This document shows, in pieces, positions 43,575 to 51,961 of a DNA stretch of 64,000 nucleotides. The stretch lies in contig NZ_KE386573.1 in NCBI RefSeq assembly GCF_000427685.1, forward strand, positions 1-64,000, given 5' to 3'. The notes beneath the pieces were generated by a model. It was not told the origin of the DNA and searched no databases. It saw only the letters and a list, made by a program, of their open reading frames with translations. Made by a program: the position numbers and the translations under genes. The first letter of the stretch is position 1; every line of letters starts with the position of its first letter. Source of the stretch: Haloplanus natans DSM 17983. Its GTDB lineage: Archaea; Halobacteriota; Halobacteria; Halobacteriales; Haloferacaceae.

Positions 43575-44474
43575 ATGACGAAGCGACACGTCTCTCTCCC
43601 CGCCGATGCCGAGGACGGCGTCGGGGAGTTTATCGACTACGTCGACGAGCGACTCTCCTCCGACGAGGATACGTGCAGGGTAGTACGGGACGTACTGGTC
43701 GACCTGTTCGGGGACCGCGAGGCGTACGAACGGTGGCAGGACGGCGGCGACGTGTCCCCCGCCGAGCGCGTCCGCCTGCAGGGATACGACCCGTGTAACG
43801 CCACGCTCGAGAGCGAGTACTACGCGGAGAAAGACGAAGAGCAGTTCAGGGAGTCGAAGTACCTCCAGTGGCTCTGGCGCCAGTTCGACGCCACGCCGAT
43901 GGCCGACAACGTCGAGTTCGCGCTCCGGTTCCGGCGGATGCTCGCCAACCACCTCTTCGCCGACTGCGGCGACGACTGTCGCTTCTTCAAGGGTATCACG
44001 TTCACCTACGGCCACAACATCGCCGTCGGCGACAATGTCGTCGTCCACGACGACGTCCACCTCGACGACCGGGGGCGACTGACGGTCGGCGACCGGGTCT
44101 CTATCTCCGACGGCGTCCACGTCTACAGCCACGACCACGACATCGTCGACCAGACCGAGGTGCGTAACTACCACACGATCATCGAGGACGACGCCCGCGT
44201 CACCTACGACTCGATGGTCAGCGCCGGCACGCGCGTCGGCCCGAACGCCGTCGTCGGCGCCCGGGCGGTCGTGCAAGGCGACGTACCGGCCCATCACATC
44301 GCAGTCGGGATGCCCGCCAAGAGCGTCCGCGTCAAACCCGGCTGGGACGAGGTGGCCGAACCGCTCGACGCCGGCGGCGAGAACCGCACGGAGGAGCGCC
44401 GCATCGACTACGACCTGCCCGACGACCTCGATGTCTTCGACGAGTTCGGCCGGAATCTCTCCCCCCCGAAGTAG
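43575..44474 (+). CDS. Left-handed beta-helix (hexapeptide) acetyltransferase
   Basis: The 299-residue protein has a charged N-terminal helical extension of about 110 residues, then the maltose/galactoside O-acetyltransferase core with hexapeptide turns: ITFTYGHNIAVGDNVVVHDD, VSISDGVHVYSHDHDI (catalytic His), and GTRVGPNAVVGARAVVQGDV followed by GMPAKSVRV. It transfers acetyl from acetyl-CoA to a sugar or similar acceptor. The substrate is unknown. Confidence 0.88.
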   Translation: MTKRHVSLPADAEDGVGEFIDYVDERLSSDEDTCRVVRDVLVDLFGDREAYERWQDGGDVSPAERVRLQGYDPCNATLESEYYAEKDEEQFRESKYLQWLWRQFDATPMADNVEFALRFRRMLANHLFADCGDDCRFFKGITFTYGHNIAVGDNVVVHDDVHLDDRGRLTVGDRVSISDGVHVYSHDHDIVDQTEVRNYHTIIEDDARVTYDSMVSAGTRVGPNAVVGARAVVQGDVPAHHIAVGMPAKSVRVKPGWDEVAEPLDAGGENRTEERRIDYDLPDDLDVFDEFGRNLSPPK

Positions 44475-44501
44475 TTTATCGCTCCAGTCCTACCGGCCGA
44501 T

Positions 44502-45632
44502 ATGGACCGACGACGCTACCTCGCGACCCTCGGGGCTACCGCGGTGCTCGGGGGCTGTGCCGAGCGGTCGGAGACGGGCAGTGGCTCGGCCGGGAGCGAC
44601 GACACTGCCACCACCGACGGCGTCGCTACCGAAACTCTCGCTACCGGCCTGGAGATTCCGTGGGGCGTCGGCTACCGCGACGGCACCCTCTACCTCACCG
44701 AGCGGCCGGGGCGGATCGTCCGGCTGATCGACGGCTCGGTCGAACCCGTCGTCGAGTCCGTCGACGGCGTGCGCCACGTCGGCGAAGGGGGCCTGCTAGG
44801 GCTTGCTTTCCACCCCTCGGAGCCCTACGCCTACACCCACCAGACCTACGAGGCGGACGGCGGACTGGCCAACCGCCTCGTCCGTCACGATCTGACCGAC
44901 GGCTGGGCGGCCGAACCGCTTCTCACGGGGATTCCGGGGGCACACATCCACGACGGCGGGCGCCTCCTCGTCCACGACGACGCCCTCTATATGACGTGTG
45001 GCGACGCGTCGGCCGCCCCGAGCGCCCAGGACTCCGACGTTCTCGCGGGCTCGGTGCTCCGCGTGACCCTCGACGGTGAGCCCCACCCCGACAACCCCTT
45101 CGACTCCCCCGTGTTCAGCTACGGCCACCGCAACCCCCAAGGGCTCGCCGTCCGCGACGGCCGACTCTACAGCACGGAACACGGCCCCTCCGTCGCGGAC
45201 GAAATCAACGTCCTCCGGGCCGGCGAGAACTACGGCTGGCCCGAAGCCAGGGGGCCGAGCGACGACGACCGGTTCACCGACCCGCTCGCCCACTACTCCC
45301 CCACCATCGCGCCCGCGAGTGCGACGTTCTACGACGGCCCCATCGAGGCGTGGCGGGGGGATTTCTTCTTCGGGACGCTCAAGGCCGAACACGTCCGCCG
45401 GGTTCGGTTCGGGGGGAGCGAGTCGAGACGCGACTCGAACGGATCGGACGACGAGCCGCGAGGCCGCGACGCGGTGGTCGAACAGGAACGGCTCTTCGAG
45501 GGGGCGTACGGCCGGATTCGGACGGTGTTCACCGGCCCCGACGGCCACCTCCACGCCGTGACGAGCAACCGCGACGGTCGGGGGTCGCCCGTCGGAGCGG
45601 ACGACCGCCTGCTCCGATTCACCCCAGCGTGA
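44502..45632 (+). CDS. Exported PQQ-dependent sugar dehydrogenase-like lipoprotein
   Basis: The 376-residue protein has a Tat/lipobox N-terminus (MDRRRYLATLGATAVLGGC), so it is exported folded and lipid-anchored. The six-bladed beta-propeller matches soluble glucose dehydrogenase: GLEIPWGVGYRDGTLYLTER, GGLLGLAFHP, YGHRNPQGLAV, EHGPSVADEINVLRAGENYGWP. These blades hold PQQ and calcium in the family. It is leaderless: a TATA box gtttatc lies about 26 nt upstream. The Nmad3-like gene follows immediately. Confidence 0.9.
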   Translation: MDRRRYLATLGATAVLGGCAERSETGSGSAGSDDTATTDGVATETLATGLEIPWGVGYRDGTLYLTERPGRIVRLIDGSVEPVVESVDGVRHVGEGGLLGLAFHPSEPYAYTHQTYEADGGLANRLVRHDLTDGWAAEPLLTGIPGAHIHDGGRLLVHDDALYMTCGDASAAPSAQDSDVLAGSVLRVTLDGEPHPDNPFDSPVFSYGHRNPQGLAVRDGRLYSTEHGPSVADEINVLRAGENYGWPEARGPSDDDRFTDPLAHYSPTIAPASATFYDGPIEAWRGDFFFGTLKAEHVRRVRFGGSESRRDSNGSDDEPRGRDAVVEQERLFEGAYGRIRTVFTGPDGHLHAVTSNRDGRGSPVGADDRLLRFTPA

Positions 45633-45637
45633 GCGAC

Positions 45638-46345
45638 ATGCCCCGAGCCATCGCCATCAACGTCGGCGCCAACACCACGCTCCCGGGGTTCCGTGGCCCC
45701 GTCACCCCGGACGGCCGGTTCGCGTACGTCCCGATTCCCGAACGCGAGCCGACGGGCGAGGCGGTGCCGACGTACGGTGATCTCTCCTTTCGGCTCCCCG
45801 TCGACACGAGCGACGTGGCCGACCGGCGGGTCCACCTCGACCCCGAGTTCGCGGGCGTCCACGGCTCGACGACCCACACCTACGGCGACGAACACGGCGT
45901 GAAGGCGGGGCCGCTCTCGACGCTCGATCCCGGCGACTCCCTCCTCTTTTACGCGACGCTGTCGCTCCGCGGCGACCCCGCCGGGGCGCCCGCGTTCCCG
46001 CCCGAGTGGGGCGCCTACCTGATCGGCGAGTTTCGGGTCGAACGCGCGGTGACGGGCGAGACGTACCGTGAACTCGACGACGCGGCACGGGCGCCGTTCA
46101 CGAGCAACGCCCACCTCAAACGCGCGGCGTTCGACGCGAAGGTGCTGGTCGCCGGCGGCGAGGGCTCCCGCCTGCTGGATCGGGCGGTGCCGTTGAGTGC
46201 GCCCGATGCGGGCGCGACGGCCGGTCGCCTCGTCACCGAACTGTCGAGCGACTCGGGGAAGGGGCCGTGGTGGCGGCGGGTGCTTCGGTACGACGAGGGG
46301 GCGACGGCCGAACTCCGACGCGTCGTCGACGACGCCCAGCCTTAG
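45638..46345 (+). CDS. Nmad3-like putative nucleotide-modification-associated protein
   Basis: The 235-residue protein begins MPRAIAINVGANTTLPGFRGPVTPDGRFAYVPIPE. The Gly-rich loop followed by PDGRF-x-PIPE is the pattern of Nmad3 proteins, which were predicted to act in nucleotide or base modification. Later blocks are RRVHLDPEFAGVHGSTTHTYGD and EWGAYLIGEFRVERA. Function is unproven. A GTG at 45629 would overlap the upstream stop (GTGA) and is an equally good start. The stop overlaps the convergent gene's stop. Confidence 0.6.
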   Translation: MPRAIAINVGANTTLPGFRGPVTPDGRFAYVPIPEREPTGEAVPTYGDLSFRLPVDTSDVADRRVHLDPEFAGVHGSTTHTYGDEHGVKAGPLSTLDPGDSLLFYATLSLRGDPAGAPAFPPEWGAYLIGEFRVERAVTGETYRELDDAARAPFTSNAHLKRAAFDAKVLVAGGEGSRLLDRAVPLSAPDAGATAGRLVTELSSDSGKGPWWRRVLRYDEGATAELRRVVDDAQP

Positions 46346-47439
46346 CGCCCGCGCAAGCGGTCGATCCGGTCTCCGAGGGCGACGTTCACCGACAGCGGAT
46401 TCGGCACGCGCCGCCGCGTCGGTTCCAGCGCGTGCACCTCGGCGTAGCGCTCGAACGCGTCGGCGACGGCGTCGTTCCCGACGGTTCCTGCCGCCACGTC
46501 GTCGGCCGCCCGGACGCCGCGTCGGGCGAGCCAGAATCCGACGAGGACGACGCCGACGGCGCTCCCGAGTAGCGGCCACCGTGGCCCCCATCCGGCCACC
46601 GCCGCGACGAGCGGTATCGCCGCGAGGGTGGCGCTGCCGGCCCGCCGGACGAGGAGGCGCGTTCGGACGCGGCCGGCCTGCACCGCGAGCAGGGCCGCCG
46701 CCGTCTCGTCGTCGAACCGGTCGAGGAACGTGGTCGTGACGAACAGCCGGCGGTAGCCCGGCGGGCCGCGGACGTAGGCGGCCGCCGTCTCCTCGTCGTC
46801 GGTGTCGAGGACGAGCGTGTCCCGGACGTCGAGTCCCGCCCGGTTCCGGAGCGTCGCCAGTCGGTCCCGAACCGACTCGTCCGGCGAGGTGGTCGAGCGA
46901 AGCGCGGCGACGATCCACGGCGAAGCGCCGACCCCGACGAGAAGCAGGACGGCGACGACGATAGTCAGTCCGAGCGGCGACACGCCCGACCCGACTCGAA
47001 GCGGGAGCATGACCACGGCGACGGCGACGCTCACCCCGACGACGTATCGCGCCATCCGGGCGACCGCCGTGGTCGTCGAGAGATCGATGTCGCGGACGGC
47101 CCGCACGCCGCGGATCGTGGCCGCGTATGCCGCCAGCCACACGACGCCGGCGCCGAGCAGCCCCGTCGCGTCCGCGACCAGCGAGCCGAGTGGGCCGGCC
47201 GTGCCGACCGTCGCCGCAACGGCGCTCCCGAACTCGAGGAGGGCGAGGACGCCGTACGACAGCAGCGCGAACGGCACGAGAACGCCGAGATACAGGAGTC
47301 GATACTTGCCGACGGGGTTCGATAGGCGGCGCGCGACGGCGCTTCCGAGCGCACCGAGACCGACGCCGCCGACGACGAGGACGACGAGAAACGCCAGCGG
47401 CGGGCCGAGTGAGGGCGGAGCGGACTGGAGGGGGACCAT
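46342..47439 (-). CDS. M48-like membrane protein with lost protease motif
   Basis: The 365-residue protein resembles haloarchaeal M48 (HtpX/CAAX-type) peptidases, with several N-terminal membrane helices and then a domain containing VRGPPGYRRLFVTTTFLDRF. Where active members carry LAHExGH, this one has LLAVQAGRVRTR: His to Val, Glu to Gln, and His to Arg. The later third-ligand Glu region (RAADDVAAGTVGND) also lacks a clear match. It is most likely a pseudoprotease. The start MVPLQSAPP at 47439 was chosen over 47466. Confidence 0.75.
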   Translation of the reverse strand: MVPLQSAPPSLGPPLAFLVVLVVGGVGLGALGSAVARRLSNPVGKYRLLYLGVLVPFALLSYGVLALLEFGSAVAATVGTAGPLGSLVADATGLLGAGVVWLAAYAATIRGVRAVRDIDLSTTTAVARMARYVVGVSVAVAVVMLPLRVGSGVSPLGLTIVVAVLLLVGVGASPWIVAALRSTTSPDESVRDRLATLRNRAGLDVRDTLVLDTDDEETAAAYVRGPPGYRRLFVTTTFLDRFDDETAAALLAVQAGRVRTRLLVRRAGSATLAAIPLVAAVAGWGPRWPLLGSAVGVVLVGFWLARRGVRAADDVAAGTVGNDAVADAFERYAEVHALEPTRRRVPNPLSVNVALGDRIDRLRGR

Positions 47440-47519
47440 GGGCACGGTACGAGCGTGGTCGCACAAAAATCGTGTGTGACTGCGCCATTCGGGACGTGGG
47501 AGGGCAAACGACCACAGGG

Positions 47520-47541
47520 AGTGCGCCGTCCGGGAATCGAA
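47520..47541 (-). other. Second copy of tRNA-Gly 3' end (att-like)
   Basis: The sequence tgcgccgtccgggaatcgaa is an almost exact copy of the T-arm/acceptor 3' end of tRNA-Gly at 47624-47645 (tgcgccgtccgggaattgaa), about 104 bp away in the same orientation. Direct duplication of a tRNA 3' end is the usual footprint of site-specific integration. The spacer holds no gene. Confidence 0.65.
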
Positions 47542-47623
47542 CCACGGTCGTTCCGCTCGCGTTCGCTCGCTTCACTTCCTGATTCGATTCCGTGGCGATT
47601 TCGCCTCACTTCGGTCGCAGAAA

Positions 47624-47694
47624 TGCGCCGTCCGGGAATTGAACCCGGGCTAGTGGCTTGGGAAGCCACTGTCCTACCACTGGACCAACGGCGC
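47624..47694 (-). tRNA. tRNA-Gly (CCC)
   Basis: On the minus strand it folds as a cloverleaf of 71 nt. Acceptor GCGCCGT pairs with ACGGCGC, the anticodon stem GTGGC/GCCAC carries the loop TTCCCAA with anticodon CCC, and the T-arm contains GGTTCAATTCC. The discriminator is A, and no CCA is encoded. A strong TATA box is about 35 nt upstream. Confidence 0.95.
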
Positions 47695-47726
47695 GCGTCG
47701 GCCATCCGGACAATGGCCGATGAGTC

Positions 47727-47737
47727 GTATAAATACA
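47727..47737 (-). promoter_or_regulatory. TATA box of tRNA-Gly
   Basis: The sequence gtataaatac reads gtatttatac on the minus strand, close to the archaeal TATA consensus TTTATA. It is centred about 37 nt before the tRNA-Gly 5' end. Because it is nearly symmetric it could also drive plus-strand transcription. Confidence 0.6.
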
Positions 47738-47796
47738 TCGGATGCGGGAGCGTGGGCACCGCTACTGATATGTGAGCTGATATTTCACTGGGCGGT

Positions 47797-48132
47797 ATGG
47801 AGCTCCGACGATGGACGCCGTTCACCTTCCTCGTCCCCGATCAGTACGTCGATAACGACGCCCGGTGGCGGACGTTCGACTTCGAGAGGTGGTCGCGGTC
47901 GACCTACGAGTGGACCGCCGACGGCGACCCCTTGCACGTCGACGCCGTCGACTTCTACGACTCCGGGGTCTGGGTGACCCACGCCGGCGGCCGCGACTTC
48001 TTCCCGTACGAGCGCGTGCTCCGCATCCGGGAGGAGGCCACGGGCGGCGAGGCGGAGACGGCGGGCGAGCGACGCGACGCGGCCAGCGGGACGACCGGCG
48101 CCGTCGACGAGACGACACTCGACGTGGAGTGA
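47797..48132 (+). CDS. Small conserved protein of unknown function
   Basis: The 111-residue protein begins MELRRWTPFTFLVPDQYVDNDARWRTFDFERWSRSTYEWTADG and ends with an acidic Ala-rich tail. The first 75 residues have an aromatic-rich beta pattern (FYDSGVWVTHAGGRDFFPYERVLRI), suggesting a compact beta domain. I do not recognise the family. A TATA-like gatatt upstream fits a leaderless or short-leader start. It stands alone between tRNA-Gly and nadE. Confidence 0.72.
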   Translation: MELRRWTPFTFLVPDQYVDNDARWRTFDFERWSRSTYEWTADGDPLHVDAVDFYDSGVWVTHAGGRDFFPYERVLRIREEATGGEAETAGERRDAASGTTGAVDETTLDVE

Positions 48133-48235
48133 CGAACTGTCCGTCCGGTCGATTTCGGGATCGCTGTTCGGACGCACGTCCACCGCATTCCGTGAATGGG
48201 AGAGTATTTCAAACCGGCACCCGTACACCGAGTCG

Positions 48236-49093
48236 ATGAGCGACGAATCCGTCATTCTGGAGGAGTCGGCCCCGCTCGACCTCCGCCTCTCGGAGGCGGA
48301 ACTGGCGGCGACGCGCGACCATATCACCGCGTTCGTCGCGGATGTCGTCGACCGTGCCGGCGCCGACGGGGCCGTCCTCGGCCTCTCCGGCGGTATCGAC
48401 AGCACGCTGACGGCGTTTCTCGCGGTCGAGGCCCTCGGTGCCGACCGCCTCCACGGTCTCGTGATGCCCAGCGAGGTGAACGCCGCGGACAACATGAGCG
48501 ACGCCGAACGCGTCGCCCGCGATCTCGGCATCGAGTACGATGTCATCGACATCGAGCCCATCTTCGACGCCTTCGTCGACGCCTTCCCGGAGCAGGGGAC
48601 AGGGGAGCGAATCGACACCGACCCGCTCCGGACGGCCGCGGGGAACGTCCGCGTTCGGGTTCGGGCTGTCCTCAACTACTTCGTCGCCAACGCGGAAAAC
48701 CGGGTCGTCCTCGGGACGGGCAACCGGAGCGAGGCGCTCACGGGCTACTTCACGAAATACGGCGATCAGGCGGTCGACTGCAACCCCATCGGCAATCTCT
48801 ACAAACAGCAGGTACGGCAGATGGCTGCCCACGTCGGCGTCGACGACGATCTGGTGACGAAGACGCCGTCGGCCGAGATGTGGACCGGCCAGACCGACGA
48901 GGCGGAGATGGGGCTCGGCTACGACACGCTCGATGCCATCCTCGCGTTACACATCGACGGCCCGCTCTCGAAGTCCGGGACGGTTCGGCATCTCGACGTG
49001 ACCCCCGATCAGGTCGACCGCGTCGTCGATCTGTACGAACGGAGCGCGCACAAACGCGAGATGCCACCCGCGCCCGATCCGATTCACCTGTAA
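48236..49093 (+). CDS. nadE: Ammonia-dependent NAD+ synthetase
   Basis: The 285-residue protein converts deamido-NAD to NAD with ATP and ammonia. The adenine nucleotide hydrolase fold shows the P-loop LGLSGGIDST near residue 49, MPSEVNAADNMSDAE near 82, GTGNRSEALTGYFTKYGD near 160, DCNPIGNLYK and KTPSAEMW. There is no glutaminase domain, so it uses free ammonia. A TATA box gtatttc about 27 nt upstream supports the leaderless start. Confidence 0.95.
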   Translation: MSDESVILEESAPLDLRLSEAELAATRDHITAFVADVVDRAGADGAVLGLSGGIDSTLTAFLAVEALGADRLHGLVMPSEVNAADNMSDAERVARDLGIEYDVIDIEPIFDAFVDAFPEQGTGERIDTDPLRTAAGNVRVRVRAVLNYFVANAENRVVLGTGNRSEALTGYFTKYGDQAVDCNPIGNLYKQQVRQMAAHVGVDDDLVTKTPSAEMWTGQTDEAEMGLGYDTLDAILALHIDGPLSKSGTVRHLDVTPDQVDRVVDLYERSAHKREMPPAPDPIHL

Positions 49094-49168
49094 GGCTCCC
49101 GTCGTGCCGTCGGCGCCTCGGACACCGTTTCCAAAGGTCTTTGGCTCTCCCAGTGCTACCGCTTTGTA

Positions 49169-49834
49169 ATGGACAACGCCGTACGGGCCCGGCGTGCCGC
49201 CCGCGACGCGCTCGCCGACATCGAACCCGAACGGCTCCGCGAAGTGCTTCGCGACCGTCTCGCGGACGCCTCGATGGCGCCCAGCGTCCTGACGTTGCTG
49301 AGCGCCCGCGCGCTCGACCCGGCGGTCGATACCGCTCCCCTCGCCGAACGCGCCGCTGGCGTCCAACTCATCTACGAGGGGCTTCGACTCACCCGGACGC
49401 TCGCCCACGATGAACCCTGGGCCGACGGTGAGAGCGAGGCCGCTCGGCAGGCCGATCTCGACATCCTCGCTGCCGACGTGTTCGTCTCCCGGGGGTTCTA
49501 CCTCCTCGCGCGCACGGAGACGGCCGACCGCGCCGTCGAAGTGGTTCGGGCGTTCGGCCGGGACCAGACCCGGCGCCACGGAACCGGTGCCGACGCCGAC
49601 CACGCGGCCCTGGATCGCAATCTCGAAGCCGACGTGTTCGCTCTCGCCGTCGCCGCCGGAACGACCGGCGTCGGCGTCACGCCCGGGTCGGACCTCCTCG
49701 AATACGCCGCCGGCCTCGCCAGGGAGTTCGACGGCGACCTTCCGCCCCCCGACGCCGCGCTCCCGGACGCGACTGCCGACCGTATCCTCACGCTCGCCGA
49801 CGGCGACGCCGCGCCCTCGGCCGCCGACCCGTAA
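49169..49834 (+). CDS. Haloarchaeal all-helical protein of unknown function (DUF7114-like)
   Basis: The 221-residue acidic, helix-rich protein starts MDNAVRARRAARDALADIEPERLREVL. It contains LAERAAGVQLIYEGLRLTRTL and DLDILAADVFVSRGFYLLA. The second block, with DxxAxD and long helices, recalls the prenyl-synthase-like helical fold, but the catalytic DDxxD motifs are not seen. Function is unknown. It lies just upstream of tRNA-Thr. Confidence 0.78.
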   Translation: MDNAVRARRAARDALADIEPERLREVLRDRLADASMAPSVLTLLSARALDPAVDTAPLAERAAGVQLIYEGLRLTRTLAHDEPWADGESEAARQADLDILAADVFVSRGFYLLARTETADRAVEVVRAFGRDQTRRHGTGADADHAALDRNLEADVFALAVAAGTTGVGVTPGSDLLEYAAGLAREFDGDLPPPDAALPDATADRILTLADGDAAPSAADP

Positions 49835-49877
49835 ATCGAAACGCCTAAAGACGGCTCCGGCCAACCGGAATACGCGC

Positions 49878-49949
49878 GCCTGGGTAGCTTAGCGGTAAAG
49901 CGCGTCCTTGGTAAGGACGAGACCCCGGGTTCAAATCCCGGCCTAGGCT
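49878..49949 (+). tRNA. tRNA-Thr (GGT)
   Basis: The cloverleaf has acceptor GCCTGGG pairing with CCTAGGC (one G-T pair), anticodon stem CGTCC/GGACG with loop TTGGTAA and anticodon GGT, and T-arm GGGTTCAAATCCC. The discriminator is T. No CCA is encoded. Two partial copies of its 3' end follow at 50849-50883 and 52453-52489, marking it as an integration hotspot. Confidence 0.95.
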
Positions 49950-49978
49950 TGCGCCCGCGGCGCAGACTGCCCTCGTTT

Positions 49979-50491
49979 CTACTGCCCGTCGTCGAGTAAC
50001 TCTGTCACGCTCTCGACCGGCGCGTAGTACCCTCGGCGTTTGCGCCACCTATCGAGCCACTCGTCAGCCGTTTTGCTGTCGATCCGCTCGCGTTCGATAC
50101 CGAGCACGAGCAGTCCGATCGATCCCGTGACGGGAAGATCTCTGCTCTCGGCGACCCGGCGAGCGGCCAGGTCGTCCGTCGCCACCGTTCCGCCGTGGGA
50201 GAGTACTCCCAGTATCGATTCCGCTTCACCGGCATCGAGTCGGTCGCGGATCTCCGAATCGTCCGCTTCGGACGGTACCTCTCGAATCGGTAGCGACTCA
50301 CCGATCGCATCGACTGCGACGCCGAGATACTCGTATCCGGCACGCTCTCCGCGTTCGATCTCTTCGCGAACGGCAGGCACGACGACTGGCGATTCGAGCA
50401 ACGTCGAGAGAAATCCGATTCCGTCCGTGCTGGCGAAGTTGCTGACGACGGTCGTGTCGAGAAACACCGGTTGCGGATGCCCTTCCGCCAT
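49979..50491 (-). CDS. PIN-domain (DUF3368-type) toxin
   Basis: The 170-residue protein has the PIN-fold acidic residues: Asp in VFLDTTVVSNF at residue 11, Glu in GEAESILGVL near 98, and Asp in VATDDLAARRVAES near 112. PIN toxins cleave RNA with Mg2+ or Mn2+. The C-terminal part RKRRGYYAPVESVTELL lacks canonical PIN ligands but recurs in relics elsewhere in this window. The UPF0175 antitoxin gene ends one base before this start, forming a classic two-gene operon inside the tRNA-Thr island. Confidence 0.88.
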   Translation of the reverse strand: MAEGHPQPVFLDTTVVSNFASTDGIGFLSTLLESPVVVPAVREEIERGERAGYEYLGVAVDAIGESLPIREVPSEADDSEIRDRLDAGEAESILGVLSHGGTVATDDLAARRVAESRDLPVTGSIGLLVLGIERERIDSKTADEWLDRWRKRRGYYAPVESVTELLDDGQ

Positions 50492-50716
50492 TTACTCGCC
50501 GAGGTTCCGAGCGGTGTCGATTTCCGCTTCCAGCTGGTCGTCCGTTCGTGGCCCGTACAGTGACTCGAAGCCGGCGTCCCGAAGTACTTCCTCGAACTCC
50601 CAGCGGGTCATCCCCGCCGCTTCGGCGGCCTTCCCGAGGGATATCTCGCCGAGGACGTACTGACCGACGGCAGTCGCCAACTCGTCGGTGGGTTCGGAAC
50701 TGGTGGACGATGCCAT
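50492..50716 (-). CDS. UPF0175-family antitoxin
   Basis: The 74-residue protein contains LATAVGQYVLGEISLGKAAEAAGMTRWEFEEVLRDAG, a helix-turn-helix typical of UPF0175 antitoxins that pair with DUF3368 PIN toxins. It probably binds the toxin and represses the operon. It is the first gene of the pair, directly adjacent to the toxin start. Confidence 0.88.
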   Translation of the reverse strand: MASSTSSEPTDELATAVGQYVLGEISLGKAAEAAGMTRWEFEEVLRDAGFESLYGPRTDDQLEAEIDTARNLGE

Positions 50717-50848
50717 TACATCTCTATGTCGGGCCTCTCGACGTAAGAATGTTCCCTCGGGAGCGTTGGAGCCGAGACTGGACTTCGAGCGGCCATCTTC
50801 TCACTTGGTGTAGTCTGCTAAACAGCCGCGTGTAACCGCCAGCGCGGT

Positions 50849-50883
50849 GACGAGAGTCCCGGGTTCAAATCCTGGCCTAGGCT
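50849..50883 (+). other. tRNA-Thr 3'-end copy 2 (att-like)
   Basis: The stretch gtcccgggttcaaatcctgg followed by cctaggct copies the T-arm and acceptor 3' strand of tRNA-Thr with one mismatch and one extra base. It shares the flank ctctttctgc with copy 3 at 52453-52489. The PIN/UPF0175 module lies between the tRNA gene and this copy. Confidence 0.75.
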
Positions 50884-50885
50884 CT

Positions 50886-51236
50886 TTCTGCCGTACACTC
50901 CTTGTACGCACACTTTAACGGCCACACACCTCTGAACGAAACCCGTTCAAGATTGACTCCTCTCGCTAAACGGGGCATCCCTCGCCGTAATGCGATTCGA
51001 TGATGTGTCAGGACACACAGACTAATTCATAGACAGCGGCGGGATAGACCCGAAATCGACCGAGGCGCGTCCCCTCAGGGACACCACGGATTTCGCTAAT
51101 CCACACTCACAGGACGGACGATGAACCGTAGTCAGGAATGTGATAGAATGGCCTCGATGCGGCCATCCACGACGGTTACGTGGCGAGTGGGATTCCGGCG
51201 AAACGACTATTGGTAAGACCAGCGTATTACGTCTAT
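50886..51236. other. Intergenic stretch inside tRNA-Thr island
   Basis: I see no convincing gene here. A minus-strand frame from 51255 to 51022 (78 codons) has an unlikely His/Arg/Ser-rich composition and no recognisable motif; it may be debris from a lost gene. The antitoxin promoter should lie at the right edge, with a TATA-like gactattgg at 51206-51214. Confidence 0.5.
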
Positions 51237-51515
51237 ATGTCCGAAGCGGATACAAACGACGGCGGGGACGACATCGCCACGGTGAATTTCAAACTCACCG
51301 AATCGTTCCTCGAACAGATAGACGATACGTGGCAGGGGCGCGGGTTCAACAGTCGGAGCGAGTTCATCCGGTACACGCTTCGGGACGCTGTCGAGTTCCC
51401 GACGTTCGACCGCGACGAACTCGTCGCCCTGCTCGAAGCCGAGGAGGACATCCGCGAGGGACGGACGACGAGCGCAGAGGAGGCCCGCGAGCGGTTCGGC
51501 ACGAGCGATGAGTGA
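51237..51515 (+). CDS. Ribbon-helix-helix antitoxin
   Basis: The 92-residue protein has an N-terminal ribbon-helix-helix: IATVNFKLTESFLEQIDDTW then GFNSRSEFIRYTLRDAVE. An acidic tail (EEDIREGRTTSAEEARERFG) probably wraps the toxin. RHH antitoxins repress their own operon. The start MSEADTNDGG was chosen at 51237. The toxin gene begins eight bases before this stop, so the two are coupled. Confidence 0.85.
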   Translation: MSEADTNDGGDDIATVNFKLTESFLEQIDDTWQGRGFNSRSEFIRYTLRDAVEFPTFDRDELVALLEAEEDIREGRTTSAEEARERFGTSDE

Positions 51516-51792
51516 CGACGGGTGGACGTGGGAACTCTCCTCGACAGCCGAAGACGACCTCGACGGACTCTCCCCCGCCGACCAAGACCGGATACTGGAC
51601 AAGCTCGATGAAATCGTCTCCTCACCGTGGCGCGACCCGCCGGACTACGGGGAACCGCTCCAGAACAGTCCCTACAAGAAGATACGAATCGGGGAGTTCC
51701 GGCTCTCCGTGACCTTCCGCCCGAACGACGGGCGGCTGGTCGTCGCACGCATCAAGCGTCGTAGCGGCGCGTACACCGCTGACGACGACTAG
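51508..51792 (+). CDS. RelE/ParE-superfamily toxin
   Basis: The 94-residue protein has the RelE/ParE pattern: an N-terminal strand (WTWELSSTAEDDLDGLSPADQDRILDKLDEI), NSPYKKIRIGEFRLSVTFRPNDGRLVVARIKRR and a short tail. The basic KKIRIGEFRL strand matches the core ParE/RelE sheet. Targets are either ribosome-bound mRNA (RelE) or gyrase (ParE); sequence alone does not decide. It overlaps the RHH antitoxin by eight bases. Confidence 0.85.
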   Translation: MSDDGWTWELSSTAEDDLDGLSPADQDRILDKLDEIVSSPWRDPPDYGEPLQNSPYKKIRIGEFRLSVTFRPNDGRLVVARIKRRSGAYTADDD

Positions 51793-51961
51793 TACTCTCG
51801 ATGGTGAGACGCGAGAGAGATACGTCGAATTCGCTCCGGTCGTAATCGGTCAGTAGCCGCCTCACCGCGGCTGGTTGCTTTTTCCCTCCTCGGTGTGTGG
51901 AGCGTTTGAGAGATACTGGAGATTTATTTGTGTATGCGGGAAGTTGCTAGCGTGAAGTGAT

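Noticed and set aside
51022-51255. A 77-residue minus-strand frame in the tRNA-Thr island
   Set aside because: It has unlikely composition, overlaps the antitoxin promoter and start, and carries no family signal.
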